The notes: generated by a model from the sequence alone, not told the origin. A stretch of 64,000 nucleotides of DNA from Mytilinidion resinicola (GCF_010093595.1 NW_022985440.1:2186549-2250548); one strand, 5' to 3'. Shown: positions 1 to 10,628, counted from the first letter of the stretch. Numbers and translations are program-made.

Positions 1-994
1 ATCCAGCTGCTGTACCACCGTCGCCGGCAGAATCCCCGAGGTTAAAACGCCCAACCCTGCGCCACCAGCGCGCCCAGAGCTCCGCCGTCAGCCTCATGCA
101 CACTCCAGGCTCCCAAAGCTGCTATTTCGGCTTCATCCTCGTCCAAATCAACATGTTCAGAGAGCTATAACGGCACAGTTGTAACCGCGCTGTTACGTTT
201 CTCCGGACTCCTCCCCTGGCGCCTTCAGGATCGCCTCAACAGCGACGTCAACGCCGCCGGCTGCCCTCACCATGCCCCGCCGGCGCCCAGGTCACATGCT
301 GTCATTGGCCCCTCGCAAAAAGGCGGTGTATGTGCATATTCTTGCATCCTTCTCGTCGCGGGCCGCCTGCCGTTTCGAACCGCGGGGCAGAAAGCGTCTT
401 CTGTTTCACCAGTCTGTATTAGCTGCCTGCTCCCTACCTATCTTCCTACACATCTCGAGGTTTGGAGAATTGCTTTTCGTAGTTATGGTAGATTCATGGG
501 TTGGGACCATGTCAGCTTTGGCTTGCATGCGTCAGGCCTCGCTGCATCGCCAAAATCCCCACTCACACGCAGGTCTCCACCTCGCCCAGCCCAGCAAATC
601 CGCTCCGCCTCGCCTAACTCGACGTGTCGGTTGCTGGGTATGCGGCCTTCTGCTTTGGGCAACCGTGGCTGTTTCGCATTGGACAGGGGCGCAATGGAGA
701 CGGCTGGGCGCACAAAGGATTGTCGTGTGCGTTGGAATCTTTGGGTATTGATAGTAGTGAGAGCTCATTACGTAGTGTCTAGCTGCGGTCGTGGCCTAGA
801 ATTAGATTCGAGGAACAAGCCTAGGCGGATAATCCAGTGAGTCGTTCCAGGGTTCCAATCGGGCGGTTGAGGAAAGACACAGCACGTGATATCGAATTCG
901 CTGAGATGCCTTGAATATGAAACATATCTTCAGTTACATATTCGTACAGTAGATTCTTGAGTATACATAACTTTTACAATGCAACAGTAGATAT
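1..994. other. Intergenic, no gene recognised
   Basis: Several open frames of 76-159 codons overlap each other on both strands here. None has a recognisable domain, signal peptide or consistent composition, so none is called. The last part is the 3' flank of the leftward gene that ends at 995. Confidence 0.6.
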
Positions 995-3900
995 TCATAC
1001 ATCACCCAGCTCCTCCTCCTTCCATCCGCTCAGCGCAGGAAGTGTGAACTCAGCAACCGGAAGCTCAGCATCCTTCTGCAACCACACCCCCAATTCATGC
1101 GATATCTCCTCCAGGTCAAGCCCCATGCTACGCAGCGCATACGCCACCGACGCCAGCATTTCCTTGAGTTTCATGTGCTCGCTCGGCGACATCTCCGTTC
1201 CCTTTCCCTGTTTGCGCTTCTTCTCATGCCGAGCTCTCCGCAGCAGAATCCGGTACGTGTGGATATTGGGAGTCACAAGCCCTCGGAAACTGAGCCCTCG
1301 GAAACTGGCTGATCTATCCATCTCAATATCCCGCGGTCTGTTGTGGTACTCGATACTCTTCGGCGGCCTGAACTTCGACATCTTCGGCAAGCCTCCAGGC
1401 GAGCGAAAGGGCCAGTATGCGGGACCAGGGGGAACGTTGCACCAGAGATCCACGATACGCTTCGCTTCAATAGAACCGTAACCTATAGCTACGCCTTCTA
1501 AGATTTTGTTGAACTCCGAAGTACCAATAACGGTAGGCTGTCGGCCAACGGCTGTCCAGAAGCTCTCGCAGAACTCGGAGTAGTCAGGATGTACAGTAGA
1601 AATAATGCCAAGAATGGTGTTGAGCTCAGCATCTAAGTGGTCCTTGATTTTCTGACGCCACAAGTGTAGGAGGTTCGCGAAATGGGTCTTGACGGTGTTA
1701 TCGGTCTCTAGTTCCGTTGCGTCTGAAGCATACACTGAATCCCAGAGCATTTTGCTGGCAAACACTGCGAGCGTCTCAGCTCTAGGGCGATACCCAGGGC
1801 TGCTGGCGGCATACTGGCAGATAGAAGTGACGGATGCCCACTGGCGGCCTTCGATTTGGCTGTTAAGAAATGCCGACAAAACTTCTGCTGGAAGGCGGGC
1901 AAGACCACCTTGCTTTCCTGGTACGGGAACAGCAACTGCTTCTACTACCTTCAAAAGCAACTCCTTATTTTTGGAAATAGTCCCATACCGAATAATCGAA
2001 GGAGTGATTCTCCGATCTCGGTACATCCGAGGTGGGATCAATGGGCCATCTAGATCGTCCGAGAATAAGAGCCATTCACAGATGCGAGACAAGTGCGTCT
2101 TGGCTAATACGTCAAGCAGACCAGCCAGCAGAGGAACAGGTATTTGAGGATAGAACCCAGGGAAGTCGACAGGGGCAAAAGTGCTTCCAAAAGGGTGTTC
2201 GGGTGTGGAAGGCTGACGTTTCAAGGCTTGGAAAAAACCTATCATGGAACCCATCTTGTTGTTGTCCGTGTATTCCTGCAGCTTGTTGAGAGTTATCGTG
2301 GCTCCAACAGCTTGTCCCGCCTCGATGAAAGCTCGTAGCGTTCTGTGGAGCAGCCCAATAGGAGCTGCTGATCCTTCAAAGACGTAGTTGGGACTAAGTT
2401 GGTCTAGCGATGACTCTAGTGCGACATTGGCTGACGAAATTTCTTTCCCAAAACCTTGGCTCAAGTCGAGTATTTTTAAGAGGACATAGGGTCGCTTGTC
2501 TGGAACAATTCCATGTGATTCTAGAAGTCGGAGGATTATGCCGTCCCAGGAAGACGTGCCGAGACTCAAATTGTTTTGGTCCAGGAGGTGCTTGAGATTC
2601 TTGATATGCCGCAAAATATCCTCTGGAGCATTGCCTCGAGCACCCACCCCTAATCGCATAGTGTTTGTCAAGCCGTCCACAAAAGCAGCAATTACTTCGC
2701 TACTTATAGTTCGTTGTACAAGGCGTCGATCTCCTCGATCTGATGCATACGACCGATTTGGGTACTCAAATGCCGCCGCCAATCTTTCCCAGTTTTTGGG
2801 TTCCTGGAGGGATTCAGCGGATTGCGATGATGCCACGATGTCCCGCCAGCAGATGACAGACCAACGCTTGTCGTCGCTATAAGATGAGAGCTTCTCCAAT
2901 ATCGCCACACCATCTGTGATCCAGCCACCATGAAGACATGACCAAAGAACAAGCTCCACCCATATTTCTGGACCTACCTGAGGCACCGTTATTTTAATCC
3001 GGGATCCAGGTATTTCGTGTCCCATGAAATACTGAGAATTGACTGGTGTTTTGCCAGGTTGTAATGACGCCTCGTGGGCTCTCCACGTTGCGTCAGAAAG
3101 CGATGTAAGGATTCTCGAGGACAGCAGGTGTAGAGTCGGGGGCTGTTGTAGGGTGAAAGGGTCGCGAGCCGGCGCGTATCGGTATATAGCCTGAGGAATC
3201 ATCTCGACGTGGTGGAGATAGGCTATAATCTCTAACACATGAGACATAACTGTAGATGCGTTCGGTACTGGTTCCTCTGCCGCCACAAGTATCATAGATC
3301 CTAGACTGCGCCAAACCTGGCCGAGCGCCGCCGTCATGATGTTTGATAGGTATTGAATTGTTTCGGGGGCGGAAGTGAGCTCCTTTAGGCTTTGATTGAG
3401 CCTTTGTGGTTTTCGTATCCTCTCAGCATAGATTGGAAATTGTGTCAATTCCTTCAGTGACAACGAAGTATCCTTCCAGGCTGCACGGTCAGAGGTCTCC
3501 GGGTCGCCGCGCAATCTCTTCAAGCCAGAACCTTCCTCCACCAGGCATTTAATCAACCATATTACAACATTCCACCGTCCCTCGACCGTGCCCATATGGC
3601 TCAGTATATCCTGCGAGGAAGACTGGGCTTCGGTTATAAGTCTGGCATAGTCGATAGCCTGCGCAAGAGGCCGCTTCGTATCTTTTTCTGACGCAGCGCG
3701 ACGCAATTCAGTTGGTAGAAATGGCTCCAGGGCTGTGAGCCAGGCTTCCATATGCTGTCGTAGGTCATCTTCGGGAAGGGGGATCTTGAATTTATGTTGA
3801 GTTGCGGGTGGTATTCGGGGATCACTGTAGGGGTTCCGCTCTTCGCAAGCCTCGTGAGATCCAGCAGCAGATTTGTCTGCGCGAGAGTGTCGTCGAGAGG

Positions 3901-4108
3901 AATGCCGTGGAGAAGAGTGCGCAATTGATCGTCTTGACGCGTGAAGGGATGTGGCAACGGCGGGGGCGAGAAATTCAGGGACCGCCCAGGCACCTGAGGC
4001 AATCTGGGGAGAAAGACAAAAGGCTCGATTCAGGGCGGTTCTAAAGCATATATGTACAGGGCGCATTGAAGAGCGAGTGGTGATGGAGTTGGGGGACCGT
4101 ACAGCCAA
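995..4108 (-). CDS. Large helical, probably mitochondrial protein, unknown function
   Basis: Intronless 1037-codon frame. The N-terminus is basic, rich in Arg, Ser and Ala and poor in acidic residues (first ~75 residues), which suits a mitochondrial presequence. A second Met at residue 16 (MRPVHICFRTALNRAF) gives an equally good presequence and may be the true start. The rest is mostly alpha-helical with leucine-rich amphipathic segments, as in fungal PPR-like mitochondrial RNA or translation factors, but I could not identify a specific family. The C-terminus is charged. A 15-bp direct duplication at 1278-1307 encodes a doubled SFRGL pentapeptide near residue 935. It is transcribed divergently from the PARP-type zinc-finger gene, with about 290 bp between starts. 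The existence of the gene is near certain; the mitochondrial role is inferred. Confidence 0.85.
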   Translation of the reverse strand: MAVRSPNSITTRSSMRPVHICFRTALNRAFCLSPQIASGAWAVPEFLAPAVATSLHASRRSIAHSSPRHSSRRHSRADKSAAGSHEACEERNPYSDPRIPPATQHKFKIPLPEDDLRQHMEAWLTALEPFLPTELRRAASEKDTKRPLAQAIDYARLITEAQSSSQDILSHMGTVEGRWNVVIWLIKCLVEEGSGLKRLRGDPETSDRAAWKDTSLSLKELTQFPIYAERIRKPQRLNQSLKELTSAPETIQYLSNIMTAALGQVWRSLGSMILVAAEEPVPNASTVMSHVLEIIAYLHHVEMIPQAIYRYAPARDPFTLQQPPTLHLLSSRILTSLSDATWRAHEASLQPGKTPVNSQYFMGHEIPGSRIKITVPQVGPEIWVELVLWSCLHGGWITDGVAILEKLSSYSDDKRWSVICWRDIVASSQSAESLQEPKNWERLAAAFEYPNRSYASDRGDRRLVQRTISSEVIAAFVDGLTNTMRLGVGARGNAPEDILRHIKNLKHLLDQNNLSLGTSSWDGIILRLLESHGIVPDKRPYVLLKILDLSQGFGKEISSANVALESSLDQLSPNYVFEGSAAPIGLLHRTLRAFIEAGQAVGATITLNKLQEYTDNNKMGSMIGFFQALKRQPSTPEHPFGSTFAPVDFPGFYPQIPVPLLAGLLDVLAKTHLSRICEWLLFSDDLDGPLIPPRMYRDRRITPSIIRYGTISKNKELLLKVVEAVAVPVPGKQGGLARLPAEVLSAFLNSQIEGRQWASVTSICQYAASSPGYRPRAETLAVFASKMLWDSVYASDATELETDNTVKTHFANLLHLWRQKIKDHLDAELNTILGIISTVHPDYSEFCESFWTAVGRQPTVIGTSEFNKILEGVAIGYGSIEAKRIVDLWCNVPPGPAYWPFRSPGGLPKMSKFRPPKSIEYHNRPRDIEMDRSASFRGLSFRGLVTPNIHTYRILLRRARHEKKRKQGKGTEMSPSEHMKLKEMLASVAYALRSMGLDLEEISHELGVWLQKDAELPVAEFTLPALSGWKEEELGDV

Positions 4109-4397
4109 AAGATTTTATGACGTTCGGCATTTTATTTTAGCGGGCGGCGCGAGTCTCCGCGACAGCTCTTCAGCCACATCACAACCTGCACGCCTATTCA
4201 CCAACCAGACAAGGACACTGCTCGCAGCATCTGGAAGCTCTTGAAGCTGCTAGAGTTCTTTGGCAATACAGTGCCGCCCCGAACGTGAGTAGTAAGCCGC
4301 TGCCTGCCCTACTTTGCTGCGCGTTACGCGTTGTTGAATGGTTTCTAGCAGCTCTCGCGACCCACATCTCTCTTTCAACCACCAGGCTAAGCACATC
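4109..4397. promoter_or_regulatory. Shared divergent promoter region
   Basis: This 289-bp gap separates the starts of two head-to-head genes, so it must hold both promoters and 5' leaders. A TGACGT sequence lies at about 4118-4123, a CRE/bZIP-like core, but a six-base match alone is weak. No TATA box is clear. Confidence 0.4.
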
Positions 4398-6057
4398 ATG
4401 CCCGGCCAATATCGTGTTGGTAAGATCCAGCTATCCATTTCACTCTATCGTGAACGCGTCGCTTTTGAATAGCCCAGGGGTGTATTCCATACTCACCCGT
4501 ATGCTCAAAAGCAACAAGCATATCGTTCAATTCCCAGCCCTTCTAGTTTACAACCCTCTAAAATGAGACGTTCTAATTTAAGCCCTTGAGCCTTTGACAT
4601 CTCTTCGTCGCAGATACGTCGGCTTTCATTATGCCATCATTCCACTAACCGTGGGTAGAAATCGCCAGCACAGGGCGCGCAGGCTGCAAAAACGTCGAAT
4701 GCAAGAAAGAAGGCATCAAGATCGACCAAGGCGAATTCCGATTCGGTTCCCTCATCACCATCAAGGAGCATACTAGTTGGACGTGGAAGCATTGGTAAGA
4801 AATGATTCCCATCTCACGTTCTCCTCTACAAGACGAGCGAGGCTGACCTCGTCGAAGGGGATGTGTCACTCCTTTGCAGATCCAACATTGGAAAGAAGCT
4901 GTCGAGGGCAACGTTGACCTCGTCGATGGCTATGATGAGCTTGAAGAGGAATATCAAGCCAAGGTTAGACGAGCGTTGGAGCAGGGACACGTCGACGACG
5001 AAGACTGGAAGGGCGTAAGTATTCCCGACATCTCATGAACCTCTTCAAGAATTCCCCATCTTCCTTTCCGTGTATCGCAAACTGGCCTCCAAACTCCGAC
5101 TGCAAGACCACGGCATCTACCACTCAACCTCTGCAATTCTTGCCAGTGACGTAGGGCACTTCTAACAGTGGCATTCCTCGCGCACAATCTTACTACTCAA
5201 TGAAGATTCTAACAGTCAAATTAGGACGTCGAGGTGAATCGGCCCGGCGAGAAGGGCTTCCGAGTGAAGAAACCGAAAGAGAAGGCGCCCAAGAAGAGCA
5301 AGAAGGGCAAGAAGGGTGATGCAGTAAGTTTTACAAAGTCATGATTAACGCCCTTGGAACGCGTTTGAAGCCCGTCTGACGGCGCTGGACTGGTAATTTC
5401 AAACGCTCTGTCGATGTCCTGCTAAACAGCTTCCAGGACGAGGACGACGAGGCCGAGGCCGAGGCCGAGTCACTAGCAAAGCCGAAGAAGCGTGGCCGCC
5501 TTGCAAAGGGCGCAGAAAACTCCGATGACGAGGCTCCACCTCCCAAAAAGTCGAGAGGCAAGGCTAAGAAGGTGAAAGATGAAGCTTCCGACGATGAGGC
5601 TGCTCCCCCGGCGAAGAAAGGCAGGGCTTCGAAGAAGGTTGTCAAGGATGCAGTCAAGGACGAATCCGAAGAAGAGGCTGCTCCTGTTGCAAAGAAGGGC
5701 AGAGCTTCAAAGAAGGCCGTCAAGGCGGAAGTCAAGGACGAATCCGAAGAGGCGGCCCCCGCTGCGAAGAAAGGTCGCGCTTCAAAGGCTAAAGCTGCTG
5801 TCAAGGACGAGGAAGCCGATGAGGAATCTGCGGTCGAGGGTGCCCCGAAGCCGAAGAAGTCTAAGGCTTCGAAGAAGGCCAAGGCCGAACCAGTGGAATC
5901 TGATGAGATGATGGCTGACATCGAGGAAGCTGAACCCCCTGCCAAGGCGAAGCGCGGTCGCAAGAAGAAGGGAGAGGAAGCCGGTGCTGCAGAGGAGAAG
6001 GCAGCCCCCCAGAAACGAGCGAAGAAGGCTACCAAGAAGGCCACGGCTGAAGAGTGA
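4398..6057 (+). CDS. PARP-type zinc-finger nuclear protein
   Basis: Five exons join in frame: 4398-4419, 4659-4794, 4858-5014, 5225-5323 and 5437-6057, giving 344 residues. The first ~70 residues form a PARP-type zinc finger (zf-PARP): the start MPGQYRVEIASTGRAGCKN, a second Cys (VECKK), a basic strand and the late WKHWGCVTP segment supply the Cys/His zinc ligands. This domain in PARP1 and DNA ligase III binds nicked or broken DNA. There is no PARP catalytic or ligase domain. After it comes an acidic/basic low-complexity tail of repeated KKGRASKK-like units alternating with DESEEEA, typical of nuclear proteins and rich in NLS-like KKXK. The layout resembles small fungal zf-PARP proteins such as the fission yeast Hpz proteins. 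Introns are 239, 63, 210 and 113 nt; the first is unusually long and might hide a further small exon. Role in DNA damage or replication is inferred. Confidence 0.85.
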
Positions 6058-6582
6058 GCTCTTCCGAGTCACGGGGAAATCCAGTCAGTCGTGCTTCGCG
6101 GATCTTTCGGCATCAAATACTGCTGTGGTGTGTTGTTGTGGTGTTCGATGTCATGATCTGCTAAGACGAGTCACTTCTATGGTATATGCAAAGTTAGCGA
6201 GGGCATTGCAGGAGCGTTGCGAAATCATAGCTCATGCCGAGCGTGATCAGTTTGCAGATATCAGACTTCTTTTCCTTCACTGTAATAATAGGTACCAGTA
6301 CATCGACTAGGACAAGATCAATGATGTAACATGGGTACCGCACATAGACGTGCAGCATAGGCATCAAGTGGCTTAAACTTACAACTTCAACTAATCTCAC
6401 CGATGCTTGAGTCGTAGGGTCATGATGACCTAACTTGGCACGCTAATGACTCTAGTCGCGACATCACGACATCACGATTCTGCGCGTCAACCACTTCTCA
6501 CTACCCAGGATACCCTCTACACCCTGTTTCACTTTTCCGCCTGAAACATTAAGTGCACTGTTGAGGACCACGCGGGGCATGG
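6058..6582. other. Intergenic 3' flank, nothing recognised
   Basis: Short open frames only. It contains the 3' UTR of the zinc-finger gene and no repeat or RNA gene that I can identify. Confidence 0.5.
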
Positions 6583-6790
6583 AAAAGGTGGCACACTAAT
6601 CCAATTCCAGAACAAGCTCTCATGTGTACACCTGTCTGCCATTGCTTGGGGTGCTTCTGAAAATTTTCAGTAATTGGAACGAAATAGAAGCCCTTCACTT
6701 TGGGCTATGTGGAAAATTGTTGAAGCACTTCATGCAGTGGCAGACAGGTGTACACACAGGTAGAGTACTTGATGAGTGTGCCACTTTTTT
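6583..6790. repeat. 208-bp foldback (MITE-like) element
   Basis: The two halves are imperfect reverse complements over nearly the whole length. The left end reads AAAAGGTGGCACACTAATC and the right end, reverse complemented, AAAAAAGTGGCACACTCATC. The strongest arm is GTGTACACCTGTCTGCCA at about 6621-6638, matched at about 6737-6754. Pairing continues inward through a GTGCTTC core. This suits a foldback element or a non-autonomous DNA transposon. A clear target-site duplication was not found. A frame at 6624-6887 overlaps it and is not a gene. Confidence 0.75.
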
Positions 6791-7287
6791 CATGTCTAGC
6801 GTGAAGACCTGGATGAGATGTGATTCGATCAGTTTCGAAGATCTAACAGCATGGCTGAAGCAATCAAGACAACGCTATCACTCATGACGTTGTCAAAGCA
6901 GCCTCACGACTCAGATCGAAGCCACGATCCCGGGTAGATATGCGCCATTCGAGCATCGATCTCGTCCCTGACTATCTTTCCCTCTCCGCGTTAATCTCAT
7001 CTAGATTCCCGAATAGCCTTAAGATCCCCATTTCCTGTCAGCTCTGGCGCCTAGCCTATTTCATCCTACTCTCGATATCATCGTGTCATGACTATGGTTT
7101 TAAGGTGACGAAGAGGTGACGTACGATTGCATACACGAAGCTCTTATATATATTCTTCATCTTATTCCATCCTCATATCCATCCTCATATCCATATCATC
7201 CAGCTAATTGATTTCCCAATATCAATATCAAAATATATAATCATATTTCCAAACTCTTCTACCCTTGTCAACTCAATCCTGCCCACT
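6791..7287. promoter_or_regulatory. Upstream region of small acidic-protein gene
   Basis: Contains a pyrimidine-rich leader and AT-rich stretches (about 7140-7250), including a repeated CCTCATATCCAT unit near 7168-7190. Suits the promoter and 5' UTR of the gene at 7288. No other coding signal. Confidence 0.4.
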
Positions 7288-7633
7288 ATGTCCGACAACA
7301 ACGCTCAATACACCCCCGACGTCGCCGACGATACCTACAAGTCCCGCACCGGGCAGAACGAGATCCGCGTCCAGAGCGACGACGCTCCTGTCAACGACCC
7401 CATCGATGCAGGTACCGCAGACTCGGATGAGCAGCTAGGTATCTACTACATCCCCTCCCCCTGATATTTATAGAGGCTGATCCCGAGCAGTTCGTGATGA
7501 CCAAGACGCGATCGACAAGTCCAACATCATTAAGGATCGCACGCGCGGCTTGTCCAAGCAGAATTATGCGGAGCCCAGTGATGACGAGGGGTTGCCGGGA
7601 CCAGAGGATGGGACGTCGAGTGGGCGGCAGTGA
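7288..7633 (+). CDS. Small acidic conserved hypothetical protein
   Basis: Two exons, 7288-7438 and 7491-7633, encode 97 residues. A 52-nt GT-AG intron is spliced at phase 1. The product is hydrophilic, acidic and probably disordered, with no Cys, signal peptide or membrane segment. It contains DEQLVRDDQDAIDKSNIIKD, then a TRG tripeptide and a C-terminal block EPSDDEGLPGPEDGTSS. The TRG plus EPxDDEGLP pattern recalls short fungal proteins sometimes annotated with a CHZ-type histone-chaperone motif, but I would not assign that function on this evidence. A pyrimidine-rich leader and AT-rich upstream region precede it. A MITE lies 105 bp past its stop. Confidence 0.75.
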
Positions 7634-7738
7634 GGGAGGCAGAGGAATGATGGGAGTAGCCATTTAAATGGACGGTGGGGTTGTTTTATGCATGTCACTG
7701 AGATGGAGTCATATGTGCAGGAAAGGTAGCAATTTGTA

Positions 7739-7975
7739 CAGTACTAGGTCATAAGTTTGCGCACATGAAGTTATCACTGTTTTGGCTTCAATTTTGCTCA
7801 CTCGACGCCAATGTGAGGAGTACCTAAGTAGCCCAGATAGTAAGCAGCCAAATAGTCAAGAAGCAGCCTAATTTGCACTACTTGGAACTTGAAACCGCGC
7901 CTAGGTTTCTGAGATTCTACGGGAGTACCCCAATTAGTGGTAAATGCGTGTTTACATACTTGTGACCTGTCACCG
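7739..7975. mobile_element. TA-flanked MITE, copy 1 (237 bp)
   Basis: Flanked by TA at 7737-7738 and 7976-7977. The ends are inverted repeats: CAGTACTAGGTCATAAGT at the left, and CGGTGACAGGTCACAAGT as the reverse complement of the right. It carries no coding capacity. The TA target site and CAGT-type termini are those of Tc1/mariner-pogo (Fot1-like) elements. A second diverged copy lies at 15630-15861. It sits in the 3' flanks of two convergent genes. Confidence 0.85.
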
Positions 7976-8064
7976 TACACTACATATCTCTCGATTCTTG
8001 TTTCGATGTAGTTGGATAACGTGTGATATCCTTTCTCATCCATGAAGTTGCCATTTCACGAGGC

Positions 8065-8871
8065 CTACTTCCGAAAATCACTGCCCATCTCCTGCGCATC
8101 AATCTTCTTCTCCACCTCCGGATCAACCTGCCCCTCAACAAAGTCCTTTTTCTCAGCCTTGAACCCCATCTCGCGCCAAACCTCATAATCACAAACCTCA
8201 ACCTTGTGCATGGGAATCTCCAGATCCTGCGAAACCTGCCAATCCATGGCTCTAGAATCCAACATCTCCTTCGGTTGGGCTTCTCCAAACATGATCTGCC
8301 TCTTCTGCTCGTCCTCAGCCTCCATGCGCTCAAAGTACTTCCACTGCCTATCCAACATCGTCCTCTTGTTCATCGTCGTGCGCGAGCCAGAAAGCTTGTC
8401 GTAACTCAACTCATAGCCCCAGTCGTCGAAAACCGGGTTTCCCGTAGGCCCGTTCCTGAGGACCTTGTTCTCCCTGATCATATCCCGGTCGAATTGGGCG
8501 TCCGAGTCGTCCTCCTGCGGCGGCGGGTTCTTTTCCCTGCGTTTCCGCGCAGCAGCTTCAATGGCTTGCTTCACTGGTAATGATCGCTCGTGGTCGTTCT
8601 GATTGAGCCGTTTGATGAGGTCTCCTTTGCTGCCGGAAATCTTAAGGCGTCGTTTCCGCAGCTCGTCTTTGAGCTCTGGCAGCCCCATCCCGTCGTAGCT
8701 GGGTTTGGTGGTGCCGGATGGTTCGTACTCTTTCAACGGCTCGGTTTCTTTCGAGCTGGCGGGGGTAGTGCTCTGCGCTTTGTGGTGATTTGCTCTTTTG
8801 TTTGGGTGATTGCTCCGGCTGTTCAAGCTGTCGGCGCTGGTGTCGGCCATGGCTTTGCGTTTGGGTGGCAT
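8065..8871 (-). CDS. SAP-domain nucleic-acid-binding protein
   Basis: Single-exon frame of 268 residues. The first ~55 residues are basic and Ser/Thr-rich with an NLS-like PPKRK. Residues ~61-95 form a SAP domain: GLPELKDELRKRRLKISG then a SKGDLIKRL helix, the helix-linker-helix that binds A/T-rich DNA or RNA in chromatin and RNA-processing factors. The remainder is charged, with conserved-looking FDDWGYELSYDKL and a long helical WKYFERMEAEDEQKRQIMF segment. No catalytic motif is present. Two MCB (ACGCGT) sites lie upstream. It is convergent with the small acidic-protein gene, the MITE lying between them. The domain call is secure; the cellular process is unknown. Confidence 0.9.
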   Translation of the reverse strand: MPPKRKAMADTSADSLNSRSNHPNKRANHHKAQSTTPASSKETEPLKEYEPSGTTKPSYDGMGLPELKDELRKRRLKISGSKGDLIKRLNQNDHERSLPVKQAIEAAARKRREKNPPPQEDDSDAQFDRDMIRENKVLRNGPTGNPVFDDWGYELSYDKLSGSRTTMNKRTMLDRQWKYFERMEAEDEQKRQIMFGEAQPKEMLDSRAMDWQVSQDLEIPMHKVEVCDYEVWREMGFKAEKKDFVEGQVDPEVEKKIDAQEMGSDFRK

Positions 8872-9022
8872 TTTGGGTTCGCGCTGTTTCGAGAGTTCGG
8901 CGGGTGGGATTGGAGGTGTTGAGTTGTTGAAAGCGAGAGGTGTGGTTGATGAGGTGATGACGGGCTTTTGTTTATGTGTTGCTGTTGGTCGTTTGGATGC
9001 CGCTGTGCCGCAAAACGCTGAA

Positions 9023-9052
9023 ACGCGTTCACGTCATGTTTGTATCACGCGT
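9023..9052. promoter_or_regulatory. Paired MCB (ACGCGT) sites upstream of SAP gene
   Basis: ACGCGT occurs at 9023-9028 and again at 9047-9052, 150-180 bp upstream of the SAP gene start. ACGCGT is the MluI cell-cycle box bound by MBF (Mbp1/Swi6) in yeasts and conserved in filamentous fungi. The close pair suggests G1/S control. This is inference from motif spacing only. Confidence 0.5.
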
Positions 9053-9481
9053 CATCGCTCGGACCAGGCGCTGTGCCGTTGATTTTTTATGTAGATGATT
9101 TATTTCAACTCAACACTTGCTTCCTAACAAAATGTGCTCTAATTCTCACTTACTGACGTGCTGCATAGAGTCCACTGTCCACGTACCACCCTTCGACGCC
9201 CCAATTCCCACCGCGATTATCTTTCTTGAAACACAAGTCAACATTGTCCTCCAGCACACCGCCTCCACAAACGCGAAATGGGCCATTTGTCCCATCGTTC
9301 AGAAGCTATAGATCCGGAAGCCTATAATGATAGCGTTTATTGGGCAAATCTGTATCTGACTTTTTTGCTGTTGCGCGCATTTTCCATGCACGCGGCATTC
9401 TCAAAGCCCTGAGTGTTGCATCTCATTTCCAATACTTCCACTGTGTGCGTCCACGAGACCGAAGTCGAAAGCCTTCGTTCC
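9053..9481. other. Intergenic, nothing recognised
   Basis: No coding, repeat or RNA signal that I can support. Confidence 0.5.
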
Positions 9482-10628
9482 TCATGGCTTCTCGAAATCT
9501 CTTGTTTTAGTCAGTATGAAGATGGGAAGCGCTGATGGCGTACGCAGACCGGAACCAGTCCTGGCGCACATTATTCTACGCTCTGCCTTTTCAATAAATT
9601 GGTGTCGCTCAATCCACGTATTTAAGGCCATTTCGCAGTTCTGTGGCCTATTCCATTGCTGCTCCAACTTTTCCCTCCAAGCTTTCGCAGGCGGCCGAAG
9701 CGCAACAATTCCACGGCCAATATTAGATGCTTGCTTGCGCACTTATTCCGTCCCTGCCAGCCTGCAATCTTGCGCTTTATTCTGGATGCGCAAAGCCTCC
9801 AGGACTCCCTCCTTGGTCTCCGCCGATTCGAGGAGATCCACAGACGTGCGCGAAAACCGGCGATCGATGAGAGAATAATGCTTCCAATAGCGCGATCTGG
9901 GGCTTTGGCTTGAACGCAGCATACTGCTTGAAGATGGTCTCGATATCCTCCGTTTCTGGGCCTATTTTGAGGCTCGATGGCGCGATTCCAGTGGTCTGCC
10001 GGCTTACGCTACGTTGTATATTGTGCTTCTTGGCCAACTCTTGATGCCGGGCTGCTCCTTTAACGCTTGCAATGCCCTTCCCTACACTCAAATGGCCCTT
10101 GAACTCATCTAGCTAATCTCTGTCTGCGGCGCTGTAAGTATAAATGGCGGATAGGCTCGAAGCCCTGATATATCCGGCGATAAAGTAGCTCCCGTGGGCT
10201 CGTTCGAAGTCCGCACAACCCGGGTCCGAATCCAAGAGCGCTTCAGCAGACTGGCTGAACAGAGGAGGTGCGCCATAATTGGTCGGGTCGTGGGTGATGG
10301 TGCAACGAAGAACAGCTGTCATCGCCCTCGAATTACATTTAAGGCGCTGCAGTTGTTCGAAGGCTGTCTTGATACCTATATCGAGCACGGACGCACTAGC
10401 GCTGAGGAAGGAGCTGATCTCTCTTTGCAATTCCTCCTCGTTGCTAATCATAAGATACTCATATTTAACGTCTGGATCAGCGTCCTGGCCGACCGCGGTG
10501 TAGTTCTCGAATGGAGATTGGACTGCCTGACATTCATCTGCAGCGTAGCCGCGACCAAGCCGCATTTTGGCGCCGTCCCAGGGTATCTGTAAGGTAGTCT
10601 CAGTCGACGCGTAGTGAGCATTCGTCAT
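9482..10628 (-). pseudogene. Broken MACPF-like fungal protein gene
   Basis: Reading leftward from the ATG at 10628, one frame runs 171 codons to a TAG at 10113-10115 and continues in the same frame for over 70 more codons. It then shifts frame near 9870-9885, meets a TAA at 9743-9745 and ends at a TGA at 9482. The protein resembles a fungal family with distant MACPF-like features: an early basic GRGY segment, a helical stretch that ends in CTITHDP, and a FERAHGSYFIAGYIRAS segment like the YGDYYVAGY motif of that family. Both stops are CAG or CAA with C changed to T. At least two nonsense changes and one frameshift make it non-functional as read. Whether any family member forms pores is unknown. 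Confidence 0.7.

Noticed and set aside
272..840. Overlapping frames of 76-159 codons at the window start
   Set aside because: Frames on both strands with no domain, no conserved composition.
6624..6887. 87-codon frame across the foldback
   Set aside because: Sequence is explained by the inverted repeat.
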